Shown here: piece after piece, positions 37,712 through 45,503 of the stretch
Layout: each line of letters begins with the position of its first letter
Position numbering within the stretch: the first letter of the stretch is position 1
DNA from: JAHEJN01 sp963787285
GTDB taxonomy: Bacteria > Actinomycetota > Acidimicrobiia > Acidimicrobiales > JAHEJN01
Assembly: GCA_963787285.1 (NCBI GenBank)
Contig: CAWBCM010000006.1
Coordinates: forward strand, 1-64,000
Length of the DNA stretch: 64,000 bases
Reading direction: 5' to 3'
The notes under the pieces: model-generated
What the model was told of the DNA's origin: nothing
The model's database searches: none
Seen by the model: only the letters and a program-made list of their open reading frames with translations
Made by a program: the position numbers and the translations under genes

Positions 37712-38224
37712 ATGACCGGCGAGCAGCCGCGGGTACGGCGCATCCGCTCCGAGGAGGCCGACCTCCTGCGTCGGGTGAGGCTGGCCGCGCTCGCCGATGC
37801 GCCGCATGCCTTCAGCTCGACCCACGAAACCGAACGGCACCTCCCGCCGTCGGTGTGGGAACAGCGCACCGTAGACGGGGCCGACAGTGATCACCTGGCG
37901 ACCTTCGTGGCCATGGTCGACGCCGAGGCGTGCGGCATCTCGCTCGGCCGTGCGCTCGCGGGCCAACCCGGCGTGGTCGAGCTGAACTCGATGTGGGTGG
38001 TCCCGTCTTTGCGCGGTACCGACGCCGCAGTGGCCCTCGTCGACGCGGTGGTCGCGTGGGCGCGAACGGTCGACGCCGTAGCCATCGAGCTCTGGGTGGT
38101 GCGGGACAACGAGCGAGCGGCGGCGTTCTACTCGAAGTACGGGTTCGTCGAGCTGATCGGCTTTCCCTCGCCGCCCGACGACCCGTGTGCGCTCGAGCGG
38201 CGCCTGCGTCTCGACCTCGACTGA
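37712..38224 (+). CDS. GNAT family N-acetyltransferase
   Basis: 170 residues. The acetyl-CoA-binding region is ELNSMWVVPSLRGTDAAVALVDAVVAWA, an altered R/Q-x-x-G-x-G/A loop reading LRGTDAA. ELWVVRDNERAAAFYSKYGFVE is the typical C-terminal motif. The start HAFSSTHETERHLPPSVW segment is common in GNATs of unknown substrate. It follows the NYN gene closely and may be co-transcribed, and ends four bases before the convergent MaoC gene. Confidence 0.85.
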   Translation: MTGEQPRVRRIRSEEADLLRRVRLAALADAPHAFSSTHETERHLPPSVWEQRTVDGADSDHLATFVAMVDAEACGISLGRALAGQPGVVELNSMWVVPSLRGTDAAVALVDAVVAWARTVDAVAIELWVVRDNERAAAFYSKYGFVELIGFPSPPDDPCALERRLRLDLD

Positions 38225-38228
38225 GCGC

Positions 38229-38705
38229 TCAGGAGTCGAAGACCATCCGGCCGATCCACTCGGCGACCAGAGCGGGCTTGTCGGCTTCCTCGAGCTCGAC
38301 GGTGATGGTGCGGATCTGATCGATGGCCGTGCCCTTCAGTTCGACACTGCTGACGGTGCTCTGGGCCCGGATTCGGCTGCCGGCCGGCACCGGGGACAGG
38401 AAGCGCACCTTGTTGAGCCCGTAGTTGACGCCCATGATGATGCCGTCGAGCGGCGGAAGCTGACGGGGCACGGTGGTGTCGAGGTGCACGAGCAGCGAGA
38501 GCGTGAGGAACCCGTGGGCGATGGATCCTCCGAACGGGGTCTCGCGAGCGGCCCGTTCGGGGTCGATGTGGATGAACTGATGATCGAGGGTGGCGTCGGC
38601 GAACTGGTTGATCCGCTCCTGGGTCACCTGGAACCACTCGCCGGTTCCCTCGTCGACACCCTCCTGGGCCTTCATGACTTCGTAGGCGGCGGCGGCGTGG
38701 CTCAT
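38229..38705 (-). CDS. MaoC-like (R)-enoyl-CoA hydratase
   Basis: A 158-residue hotdog-fold hydratase. The hydratase-2 motif is seen as FADATLDHQFIHIDPERAARETPFGGSIAHGFLTLSL, with the catalytic Asp and His of the D-x4-H pattern. GVNYGLNKVRFLSPVPAGSRIR follows as usual. ATG 38705 has GAGGAA upstream; the frame extends to 38756 without support. The role is hydration of trans-2-enoyl-CoA in fatty-acid or related acyl-CoA metabolism, in keeping with the other acyl-CoA genes. Confidence 0.88.
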   Translation of the reverse strand: MSHAAAAYEVMKAQEGVDEGTGEWFQVTQERINQFADATLDHQFIHIDPERAARETPFGGSIAHGFLTLSLLVHLDTTVPRQLPPLDGIIMGVNYGLNKVRFLSPVPAGSRIRAQSTVSSVELKGTAIDQIRTITVELEEADKPALVAEWIGRMVFDS

Positions 38706-38794
38706 GGTGATTCCTCGTTCGTGGATCGGGTGGACGGGCGACCAGAGCCACAGCACAGCAGATCACGCCGGACACGGCCAAATGCCACCGTCGA

Positions 38795-38800
38795 TAGGGT
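38795..38800 (+). promoter_or_regulatory. -10 box (TAGGGT) before the IMPase-like gene
   Basis: TAGGGT is followed after 6 nt by ATC 38807, the codon that is in frame with the phosphatase and fits the leaderless geometry seen elsewhere in the window. Confidence 0.45.
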
Positions 38801-38806
38801 CGACCG

Positions 38807-39592
38807 ATCGCCGCCCATCCACCAGACGCCGAGTCGCTGTCACCCGACGCTCTGGCCGCGCTCGACGACGAGGCCCTCGCCGAACACCTCGCCGTCGCGG
38901 TCGGCACCCAGTTGGTCGCCGCTCGCGACCGTTGGATGCGTGAACGCCGATCGTGGTGGGACATCGAGGCCGGTGCCGATGCGCTCGGTCACGACGTGCT
39001 GGTGGACGCCCTGGCCTCGGCCCGACCCGACGACGCGGTGCTGTCGGAAGAGGGCCATGATCGCGGCGATCGCCATCACAACACCCGCTGCTGGATCGTC
39101 GACCCTCTCGACGGATCCGCCGACTTCCCCGCCACGGGATCGACGGCGTTCGCCGTCCACGTCGCGCTCGTCGTGAACGGCGCAGTCGGTGCCGCAGCAG
39201 TCGCGCTGCCGTCGATCGGTGACGTGCACTCGACCCGCCGGCCCCGACCCGCCGAAGCTTCCCGCGTCAATCCGATCGTGATCGGAGGCCGGTCGATGCG
39301 AGGCTTCACCGGTCGCCTCGCCGCGGCGCTCGACGGTCACGCCGTGGTCGTGGGGTCCTCGGGGGTGAAAGCGATGGCCGTCGTACGAGGCGATGCCGAC
39401 GTGTACGTCCATCCGACCGAGCTGTGGGAATGGGACGTTTGTGCGCCCGCAGCGGTCGCCCGTGCCGCGGGGCTGCACGTGTCGGGCGTCGACGGCAGCG
39501 AGTTGCGGTTCAACCAGCGGAGAGCCGTGTCACCGGGGCTCGTGGTCTGTCGTCGGGAGCTCCGCGACCGCGTCCTCGGACTACTCTCCTAG
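38807..39592 (+). CDS. Inositol-monophosphatase family phosphatase
   Basis: About 261 residues. Metal-binding motif A is WIVDPLDGSADFP, the earlier acidic pair is SEEG, and motif B is ELWEWDVCAPAAVARAAG. These identify the IMPase/FBPase/CysQ fold (phosphatase on sugar or nucleotide phosphates). The start is odd. Coding-like sequence (SPDALAALDDEALAEHLAVAV) extends upstream of the first usable TTG (38912), but no ATG, GTG or TTG precedes it in frame. A -10 box at 38795 points to ATC 38807, either a rare start codon or a base error for ATG. The stop TAG is part of the next gene's promoter. Confidence 0.8.
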   Translation: MAAHPPDAESLSPDALAALDDEALAEHLAVAVGTQLVAARDRWMRERRSWWDIEAGADALGHDVLVDALASARPDDAVLSEEGHDRGDRHHNTRCWIVDPLDGSADFPATGSTAFAVHVALVVNGAVGAAAVALPSIGDVHSTRRPRPAEASRVNPIVIGGRSMRGFTGRLAAALDGHAVVVGSSGVKAMAVVRGDADVYVHPTELWEWDVCAPAAVARAAGLHVSGVDGSELRFNQRRAVSPGLVVCRRELRDRVLGLLS

Positions 39593-39595
39593 GCT
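39590..39595 (+). promoter_or_regulatory. -10 box (TAGGCT) overlapping the IMPase stop codon
   Basis: TAGGCT begins with the TAG stop of the phosphatase and ends 9 nt before ATG 39605, so the lipoprotein gene can be transcribed separately with a leader of only a few bases. Confidence 0.4.
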
Positions 39596-39604
39596 CTCCT
39601 CTTC

Positions 39605-40852
39605 ATGCAACGACTCCTCGCCCTCTTGTTCGCGCTCCTACTGGTGGGCACCGCCTGTGGGTCCAGTGCTGCTGACACGGCGCCGGCGGCGGCCGAAGCG
39701 GCTCCCGGGTCGACCGCAACACCGGAACCCGAACCCACTGCAGCACCGGAACCCGATGCGGAACCGTCGCTCGAGGAGCAGATCACCGTCGAGATCGACG
39801 AGTTCATGGCATCGGCGGGCGTACCCGGGCTCTCCTTCGCCTTGGTGATGCCCGACGGTGAGGTCATGACCATCGCCCGAGGTACCGCAGATCTCACCAC
39901 CGGTGCGGCGGTCGAGACCGACGACTACTTCCGCATCGGCAGCATCACCAAGCCGGTCACGGCGACGGTGATACTCCAACTCGTCGACGAAGGCCTCGTC
40001 GAGCTCGATGCCCCCGTGTCGACCTACCTCGACGCCTGGGCGCCCGGATACGAGTACGAGGACGAGGTGACCATCCGCCAGTTGCTCAATCACACCAGCG
40101 GCTTCTTCGAGTTCCCGTTCGATCCCGGTTTCTACGCCTTCGTTGCGCCCCGGCTCGAGCAGGAGCTCTCGCCCCAGGAGCTCCTGGCGTACGCGTCCGA
40201 GCGGGGTGCCCAGTTCGAGCTCGGCACCGAGCGCCAGTACAACACCGTCGGGTTCATCGCGGCCGGCCTGGTGATCGAGGCGGTCACCGGCAACGAGGCC
40301 GAGGACGAGTTCACCCGCCGGATCTTCGAACCTCTGGGGCTCACCGAGGTCTTCCTCGCCCCCGGACAGGAGCCGCCCGAGCCCGTGGTGCACGGCTACT
40401 CGATCGGGATCCTGGGCGCGGCCATCGAGGCGTTCGATCTCGTACCCGAGTCGGGTCTGATCGACGTCGACGGCGCCACGTATGTCGACATGCTGTCGGT
40501 TCCCCAGGACGTCCTTCGCACGGTGGGCTGGACCGGCGGCAGCATCGAGGCCCAGCTCGACGACACCGCCCTGATGTTCGGCGGTCTCTTCGCCACGGGA
40601 CTGGTGCCCGACACGTTGCTGGCCGAGATGTTGGCTCCGACCCTCGGCGACTCCTATGGCCTCGGGGTGAACGTGGAGACCGTCGCAGGGGAAACGGTCT
40701 ACTCCCACGGCGGGGGCGTGCCCGGCTTCCGCAGTCACGCCGCCTACCTCCCCGACCACGACATCTCGTTCGCGTTCTCGGCCACGGCCATCCCCCTCGA
40801 GCCCGACGTGGGCGAGCTGGCCGAACGCATCGTCAAGCTCGTCACCGGCTGA
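39605..40852 (+). CDS. Serine hydrolase lipoprotein (class C beta-lactamase fold)
   Basis: 415 residues. The lipobox is LVGTAC with Cys at 18, and an Ala/Pro/Glu-rich linker extends to about residue 58. The penicillin-binding-type active site is intact: SITK (S-x-x-K, in FRIGSITKPVTATV), YNT in GTERQYNTVGF (Y-x-N-like) and HGGG near residue 363 in place of KTG. Such lipid-anchored enzymes act as D,D-peptidases, esterases or lactonases; true beta-lactamase activity is not implied. A second, non-secreted hydrolase follows after 8 bp. Confidence 0.87.
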   Translation: MQRLLALLFALLLVGTACGSSAADTAPAAAEAAPGSTATPEPEPTAAPEPDAEPSLEEQITVEIDEFMASAGVPGLSFALVMPDGEVMTIARGTADLTTGAAVETDDYFRIGSITKPVTATVILQLVDEGLVELDAPVSTYLDAWAPGYEYEDEVTIRQLLNHTSGFFEFPFDPGFYAFVAPRLEQELSPQELLAYASERGAQFELGTERQYNTVGFIAAGLVIEAVTGNEAEDEFTRRIFEPLGLTEVFLAPGQEPPEPVVHGYSIGILGAAIEAFDLVPESGLIDVDGATYVDMLSVPQDVLRTVGWTGGSIEAQLDDTALMFGGLFATGLVPDTLLAEMLAPTLGDSYGLGVNVETVAGETVYSHGGGVPGFRSHAAYLPDHDISFAFSATAIPLEPDVGELAERIVKLVTG

Positions 40853-40860
40853 CCGACGGG

Positions 40861-41913
40861 GTGGGCATCGTCTTCCCGGCCGACAGCCCGGCGCTGATCC
40901 CGCTGGCCTCCCCGCCCGCCGGGGTGCCGTTTCCGACCGAGCAGTGGCCAGAGGCTGCCGTCGGCTCCGACGTCGATGCCGGTCGCCTGCGCGAGATGAT
41001 CGACCGCGCCATGGCAGACCAGCCGGGCAGGCTCGGAACCACCCTGGCCCTCGCCGTGGTGCATCGGGGAGCGATAGTCGCCGAGGCGTACGGCCCCGAC
41101 ACCGACGTCGACACTGCGCTCATCTCGTGGTCCATGGCCAAAAGCATCGTGCATGCCCTCGTCGGGCTCCTCGTCGCCGACGGCCTCCTCGACGTGACCG
41201 GGCGGGCGGCGGTGACCGAATGGGCCGATCCTGCCGATTCCCGTCACCACATCACCGTCGATCAGCTCCTGCGGATGGCCTCGGGTCTCGAGTTCGTCGA
41301 GGACTACATCGACGAATCGGTGAGTCACTGCCTCGACATGCTCTTCGGAGCGGGCGCGGCCGACACCGCCTCGTACGCAGCAGCGCAGTCCCGCGTCGCC
41401 CCGGCCGACACCGTGTTCAACTACTCGAGCGGTACCACCAACATCTTGTCCCGCGTCGTGGGCGACCTGGTCGGAACGACCGTCGAGGCGAGGCGCGCGT
41501 GGATGAACGAGCGGCTGTTCGGCCCCCTGGGCATGCGGTCGGCCGAACCGCGCTTCGACGACGCCGGCACCTTCATCGGTTCGTCGTTCCTGTACGCGAC
41601 GGCTCGCGACTTCGCCCGTTTCGGGCTGCTGTACGCGCGAGACGGCGTGTGGGATGGCACGAGGTTGCTGCCCGAGGGCTGGGTCGACGACGCTCGACGG
41701 CTGCGGGCGGTCGACGAGGAGGGTCGCGGCTACGGCGCCCACTGGTGGCTCCGCGCCGACGGACGCGGCAGCTTCCAGTGCCAGGGTTACGAGTCCCAGC
41801 GCATCCGCGTGGTTCCCGCCTGCGATCTGGTGATCGTGCGCCTCGGGAAGACCCCGGCCGAGCACGGGCCCGATGTCGACGCCTGGCTCGACGAGGTCGT
41901 CTCGCTGTTCTGA
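40861..41913 (+). CDS. Cytoplasmic serine hydrolase (class C beta-lactamase fold)
   Basis: 350 residues without a signal peptide. The S-x-x-K motif is SMAK in SWSMAKSIVHALVGLLV, the Tyr motif is YSSGTTN in VFNYSSGTTNIL, and GLEFVEDYIDESVSH and FIGSSFLYATARDFARFGLL are typical of beta-lactamase-related esterases (6-aminohexanoate hydrolase-like). GTG 40861 begins 8 bp after the preceding hydrolase, so the two are probably one transcript with one enzyme outside and one inside the cell. Substrate unknown. Confidence 0.85.
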   Translation: MGIVFPADSPALIPLASPPAGVPFPTEQWPEAAVGSDVDAGRLREMIDRAMADQPGRLGTTLALAVVHRGAIVAEAYGPDTDVDTALISWSMAKSIVHALVGLLVADGLLDVTGRAAVTEWADPADSRHHITVDQLLRMASGLEFVEDYIDESVSHCLDMLFGAGAADTASYAAAQSRVAPADTVFNYSSGTTNILSRVVGDLVGTTVEARRAWMNERLFGPLGMRSAEPRFDDAGTFIGSSFLYATARDFARFGLLYARDGVWDGTRLLPEGWVDDARRLRAVDEEGRGYGAHWWLRADGRGSFQCQGYESQRIRVVPACDLVIVRLGKTPAEHGPDVDAWLDEVVSLF

Positions 41914-41916
41914 GCC

Positions 41917-42639
41917 TCAGCGGGTGTCGATGCGGCGAAAGCCCTCGGTCAGGCGACCCTCGGGCAGGCCGTGGGCCGCGGTGATGCCTGCCGCCCACTC
42001 GCGAAGCAACTCGCCGATGTCGGACCGATCGGCGGTCTGGCTCGTGTGGCACTTCAGCGCAGCCACCTTGGTGTCGAACACGGCGGTGATGTCGACGAAG
42101 GTGTCGAGGGGCTCGAGTCCGACCACCCACACCTCCGGCACCGAATGCGGTTCGAGTCCCTCGTCGAGCAGCTCGGTGTGGGCATGGGGGTTCTGGGCGT
42201 CGGGGTAGACGGCGGCCATGACCGCGCGACCGACGGCGAGATGATCGGGGTGGCTCGAATAGATGCGGTCCCAACGGGCTTCGGGCGACTGGGTGATCAC
42301 CAGTTGGGGCCGAACCTGACGGATGACGCGGCTGATGTCGCGACGTAGATCGAGGTTCGACTCGACCCGCCCGTCGGGCCACCCGAGGAAGCGCACGTCG
42401 GTGACACCGACGGCGGCGCCGGCGGCGCGCTGTTCGGCCTCGCGCATGGCGGCAACCTCGGCCCGCGTCGGGCCGTCGGGTGCACCCGCCTCACCGGAGG
42501 TGACCAGTGCGTACACGACCTCGGTGCCGGCGGACACGAGTCGGGTCATGGTGCCCGCCGACCCGAAGTCGATGTCGTCGGGGTGGGCCACGATGACGAG
42601 GACGGGCGAGGGGGGAGCGGAGAGGTCGACGTAGTCCAT
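41917..42639 (-). CDS. PIG-L family deacetylase
   Basis: 240 residues. The zinc site is seen as IVAHPDDIDFGSAGT (A-H-P-D-D) and YSSHPDHLAVGRAVM (H-P-D-H), the hallmarks of the PIG-L/LmbE/MshB fold, which removes N-acetyl groups from sugars such as N-acetylglucosamine derivatives. In actinobacteria the family includes MshB of mycothiol synthesis and Mca, but no mycothiol gene is nearby. ATG 42639 (MDYVDLS) is preferred; the frame to 42708 has no supporting signal. Confidence 0.88.
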   Translation of the reverse strand: MDYVDLSAPPSPVLVIVAHPDDIDFGSAGTMTRLVSAGTEVVYALVTSGEAGAPDGPTRAEVAAMREAEQRAAGAAVGVTDVRFLGWPDGRVESNLDLRRDISRVIRQVRPQLVITQSPEARWDRIYSSHPDHLAVGRAVMAAVYPDAQNPHAHTELLDEGLEPHSVPEVWVVGLEPLDTFVDITAVFDTKVAALKCHTSQTADRSDIGELLREWAAGITAAHGLPEGRLTEGFRRIDTR

Positions 42640-42752
42640 GAGCGCGACACGGTAGCCAGCCGAGGCTGCCGCTCGGCTCGTTTGGCGCGGCGACTCGACT
42701 CGACCCATGATGCTCAGGTGCTGTCCGTATCTCGAACACGGGATGGTGCGTA

Positions 42753-43346
42753 GTGAGCGACGCCGCCATCTCGATCGACGGTCGCCACGAGCGACGCCGC
42801 CAGAACGTCGATGCCGTCGTCGATGCCCTGTATGAGCTGTGGTGTGCCGGGGAGCTCCAACCGAGCGCCAAGCAGATCGCCGCGGAGTCCGGCGTGTCCC
42901 TGCGATCGGTGTTCCGGTACTTCGACGACCTCGACTCGCTCGTGACGACGGCCATCGAGCGACGCATGGGTGACACGGATCATCACTTCGGTCCCCTGCG
43001 CACGGCCGGCACGCTCGACAACCGAGTCGAGGCCCTGGCCCGCCAGCGGGTGGCGTACCAGGCCGACGTCGACTCGTTGACCCAGGCCATCCGGCTGCGG
43101 GCCCCCTTCCATGCCCAGCTCGCCGCAGTGCTGGTCGTGCGAGCCGACCAGCTCCGCGATCAGCTCGCCGCTCTGTTCGCCCCGGAGCTGTCGACGTTCC
43201 CCGAGCCCGAGCGTACGGATCGTCTGGCCGCGCTCGAGACGGCTACGGGCTACGACGCCGTGCGGTTCCTGCGCAACAGCCGGGGCTTCGATGCCGACCG
43301 CACCGCCGCTTGCCTGGCCGAAACCGTGCATCGCCTGATCGCTTGA
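42753..43346 (+). CDS. TetR-like transcriptional regulator
   Basis: 197 residues. A helix-turn-helix of the TetR type lies at about 38-62, with PSAKQIAAESGVSLRSVFRYFDDLDSLV. A long C-terminal ligand-binding helical domain follows (RVEALARQRVAYQADVDSLTQ, ATGYDAVRFLRNSRGFDADRT). GTG 42753. It is divergent from the PIG-L gene (spacing about 110 bp) and might control it; no operator palindrome is obvious. Confidence 0.85.
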   Translation: MSDAAISIDGRHERRRQNVDAVVDALYELWCAGELQPSAKQIAAESGVSLRSVFRYFDDLDSLVTTAIERRMGDTDHHFGPLRTAGTLDNRVEALARQRVAYQADVDSLTQAIRLRAPFHAQLAAVLVVRADQLRDQLAALFAPELSTFPEPERTDRLAALETATGYDAVRFLRNSRGFDADRTAACLAETVHRLIA

Positions 43347-43356
43347 ATGCTCACGA

Positions 43357-43689
43357 TCAGGGAGTGACGAACGCGATGCCCTCGAGCAGCAGTTCACGCC
43401 AGCGTTGCTCGTCGAGCGACTCGACGAGCACCCATTCGCGAAAGACCTTGCCTGCGGGGGCGAAGGGCGCGCCGACGCCGGCTTCGATGAGCCCGTTCAC
43501 TCGTTCGGCCGGAAGCTTCACGACCAGTCCGGGCCCACGGAAGTTGGGCATGGCCAGGAACTCGCCGGACACCCGGGCACAGCCGCCGCCCATGATCGTT
43601 CCCTCGTGGACGCGATCGTCGGCTCCCTGGAGCTCGGCGACGAGCTCCCAGAACAGTGTCGAGGACCGATGGTCGGCATCGCTGGTCAC
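43357..43689 (-). CDS. Small protein, TfoX-N/YjbR-like
   Basis: 110 residues from GTG 43689. The arrangement GGGCARVSGEFLAMP, GLVVKLPAERVNGLI and GAPFAPAGKVFREWVLVES resembles the TfoX N-terminal/MmcQ-YjbR-like small domain, whose function is generally unknown. A -10 box (TAGGCT) sits 7 nt upstream, indicating a leaderless transcript. It is divergent from the FAD/FNR fusion gene, with two promoters packed into 41 bp. Confidence 0.65.
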   Translation of the reverse strand: MTSDADHRSSTLFWELVAELQGADDRVHEGTIMGGGCARVSGEFLAMPNFRGPGLVVKLPAERVNGLIEAGVGAPFAPAGKVFREWVLVESLDEQRWRELLLEGIAFVTP

Positions 43690-43696
43690 TGCCTAC

Positions 43697-43702
43697 AGCC
43701 TA
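43697..43702 (-). promoter_or_regulatory. -10 box (TAGGCT), minus strand, leaderless
   Basis: On the minus strand TAGGCT ends 7 nt before GTG 43689. Confidence 0.45.
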
Positions 43703-43717
43703 GATCTCGACGGGAAC

Positions 43718-43723
43718 TAGGGT
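43718..43723 (+). promoter_or_regulatory. -10 box (TAGGGT) of the FAD/FNR fusion gene
   Basis: TAGGGT ends 7 nt before GTG 43731; no ribosome-binding site lies between. Confidence 0.5.
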
Positions 43724-43730
43724 CACGGTC

Positions 43731-45503
43731 GTGGACACGAGAACCGCCAGCATGGCCTATGACCTCGTGATCATCGGAGGGAGCGCCGGCGGCCTGTCGG
43801 TGGCCGTCTCTTCGCTGCGGTCGGGTCTCGGGGCGATTCGCATCGTCGAATCGGGCTCGGCGGTGGCGTTTCCCGACCTCGTGGGTGAGAACCAGCTCGA
43901 CGTCGGCTACGGCGAGACCGTCACGTCGATCGAGACGCATGGCGACGACCTCGTGGTGAACACCAACCGCCTGTCGTATCGCACCACGGGGGTGCTGGTC
44001 GCCGACCGTCGACCCCTTCCCGATTGGCGGCCGTCGGACATCCGAATCGAGAGCAGTCGGGTGTTGGTCGACACCCTTCCCGAGGGCCCCGACCCCGAAG
44101 ACGTCCTCGTGGTCGGATTCGCCGATCATGCCGTCGAGCTCACCGCCACGCTGGCGGCCAACGGCCACCAGGTGGTGCTGGCCGCCGCAGGCATGGACCC
44201 GACGCGGCTCTCACCGGCCGGCGACAACCTCTTGCGCCGCCTCGAACACGATCGTCGGGCCACCGTGCTCTACCGCCTCACGCCCTCGGCGATCGGGGAG
44301 GTCGACGGCTTCCCGATGGCCTACTTCGCCAACCGCGACGCCCCCGACCTCCAGTTCGACCGCATCGTCATCGCCTCACCGCGCGAGACGCTCACGCCGT
44401 CGGAGGTCGGTGCCACCGACGATGCCGTCGCAACCGGCCGACTGTGGTTCGTCGGTGAACCCGATCCCGACACCGTCGACGCGCCGCCGACTGCGCCCGG
44501 CTGGAGGGTGGGTGAAGCGGTCGCAGCGGCTTGCTTTCCCGATCTCGTCCTCCCCACTCCGGCCTCGACCATCACCCGGCGACAACGCCATCGCGGGGCC
44601 ATCGACGAGTTGCGGGGCGAGTTCTACAACGCCACGATCACGACGTTCGAACCCATCCACGACGAGCTCTGGACCATACGGGTGCGCCCCGATGTCGGCG
44701 ATGCCGACTACGTGCCCGGCCAGTACGCCACCCTCGGGTTGGGCTACTGGGAACCGCGCATCGACGATGCCACCGACCCCGACCTCGACGAGCGATGGGA
44801 CAAGCTCGTGCGACGGTCGTACTCGATCTCCAATCGGATGTTCGACGACTTCGGCTACCTGAACGACGACTCGGCGTCGGACGAGCTCGAGTTCTACATC
44901 GTTCTGGTGAGTCCGACCGACGAGAACATCCCTGCCCTCACGCCCCGGCTGATCCTCAAACGTCCAGGCGACTCGCTGTACCTCGGCGCCAAGGTTGCCG
45001 GTCGGTACACGCTGGCGCCCGTGCAGAATCCGAACGACACCGTGGTGTTCCTCTCCACGGGCACGGGCGAGGCCCCGCACAACGGCATGGTGGTCGAGCT
45101 CCTCCGCAAGGGGCATGTGGGCCCCATCGTCTCCGCGGTGACGGTGCGCCAGTGGAGCGACCTCGGCTACCGGGCCCAGCACGAGGCACTCGCAGCTCGC
45201 TATCCCAACTACCACTACCTGCCGTTGCCCACGCGCGAACCCGATGTCCCGAAGCGATACATCCAGAGTGTGATCGCCGACGACGGCCTCGCCGAGCAGT
45301 TCGGCGTGGTGCTCGATCCCGATCACACGCACGTGTATCTCTGCGGCAACCCGGCCATGATCGGGTTGCCCGAGTTCGGAGCCGACGAGGATGACGTGGT
45401 CTTTCCCGAGGTGACCGGCGTCATCGAACTGTTGGTCGAGCGCGGGTTCACGCTCTCGCACCGCAAGGTCACGGGCAACATCCACTTCGAGGAGTACTGG
45501 TGA
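43731..45503 (+). CDS. FAD-binding oxidoreductase fused to ferredoxin-NADP reductase
   Basis: A 590-residue two-part protein. Residues about 8-270 resemble a pyridine-nucleotide-disulfide/FAD oxidoreductase half: VIIGGSAGGLSVAVSSL is a GxGxxG-type site, and LVVGFADHAVELTATLA a second nucleotide-binding strand. The usual redox CxxC is absent. Residues about 295-590 form a bacterial ferredoxin-NADP+ reductase: RRSYSISN (FAD), STGTGEAPHNGMVVELL (NADP), VYLCGNPAMIG, and the terminal GNIHFEEYW with the FAD-stacking aromatic residue. The fusion is unusual. The N-terminal part may modulate or supply electrons to the reductase. It is coupled to hrpB by a 4-bp GTGA overlap. Confidence 0.85.
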   Translation: MDTRTASMAYDLVIIGGSAGGLSVAVSSLRSGLGAIRIVESGSAVAFPDLVGENQLDVGYGETVTSIETHGDDLVVNTNRLSYRTTGVLVADRRPLPDWRPSDIRIESSRVLVDTLPEGPDPEDVLVVGFADHAVELTATLAANGHQVVLAAAGMDPTRLSPAGDNLLRRLEHDRRATVLYRLTPSAIGEVDGFPMAYFANRDAPDLQFDRIVIASPRETLTPSEVGATDDAVATGRLWFVGEPDPDTVDAPPTAPGWRVGEAVAAACFPDLVLPTPASTITRRQRHRGAIDELRGEFYNATITTFEPIHDELWTIRVRPDVGDADYVPGQYATLGLGYWEPRIDDATDPDLDERWDKLVRRSYSISNRMFDDFGYLNDDSASDELEFYIVLVSPTDENIPALTPRLILKRPGDSLYLGAKVAGRYTLAPVQNPNDTVVFLSTGTGEAPHNGMVVELLRKGHVGPIVSAVTVRQWSDLGYRAQHEALAARYPNYHYLPLPTREPDVPKRYIQSVIADDGLAEQFGVVLDPDHTHVYLCGNPAMIGLPEFGADEDDVVFPEVTGVIELLVERGFTLSHRKVTGNIHFEEYW

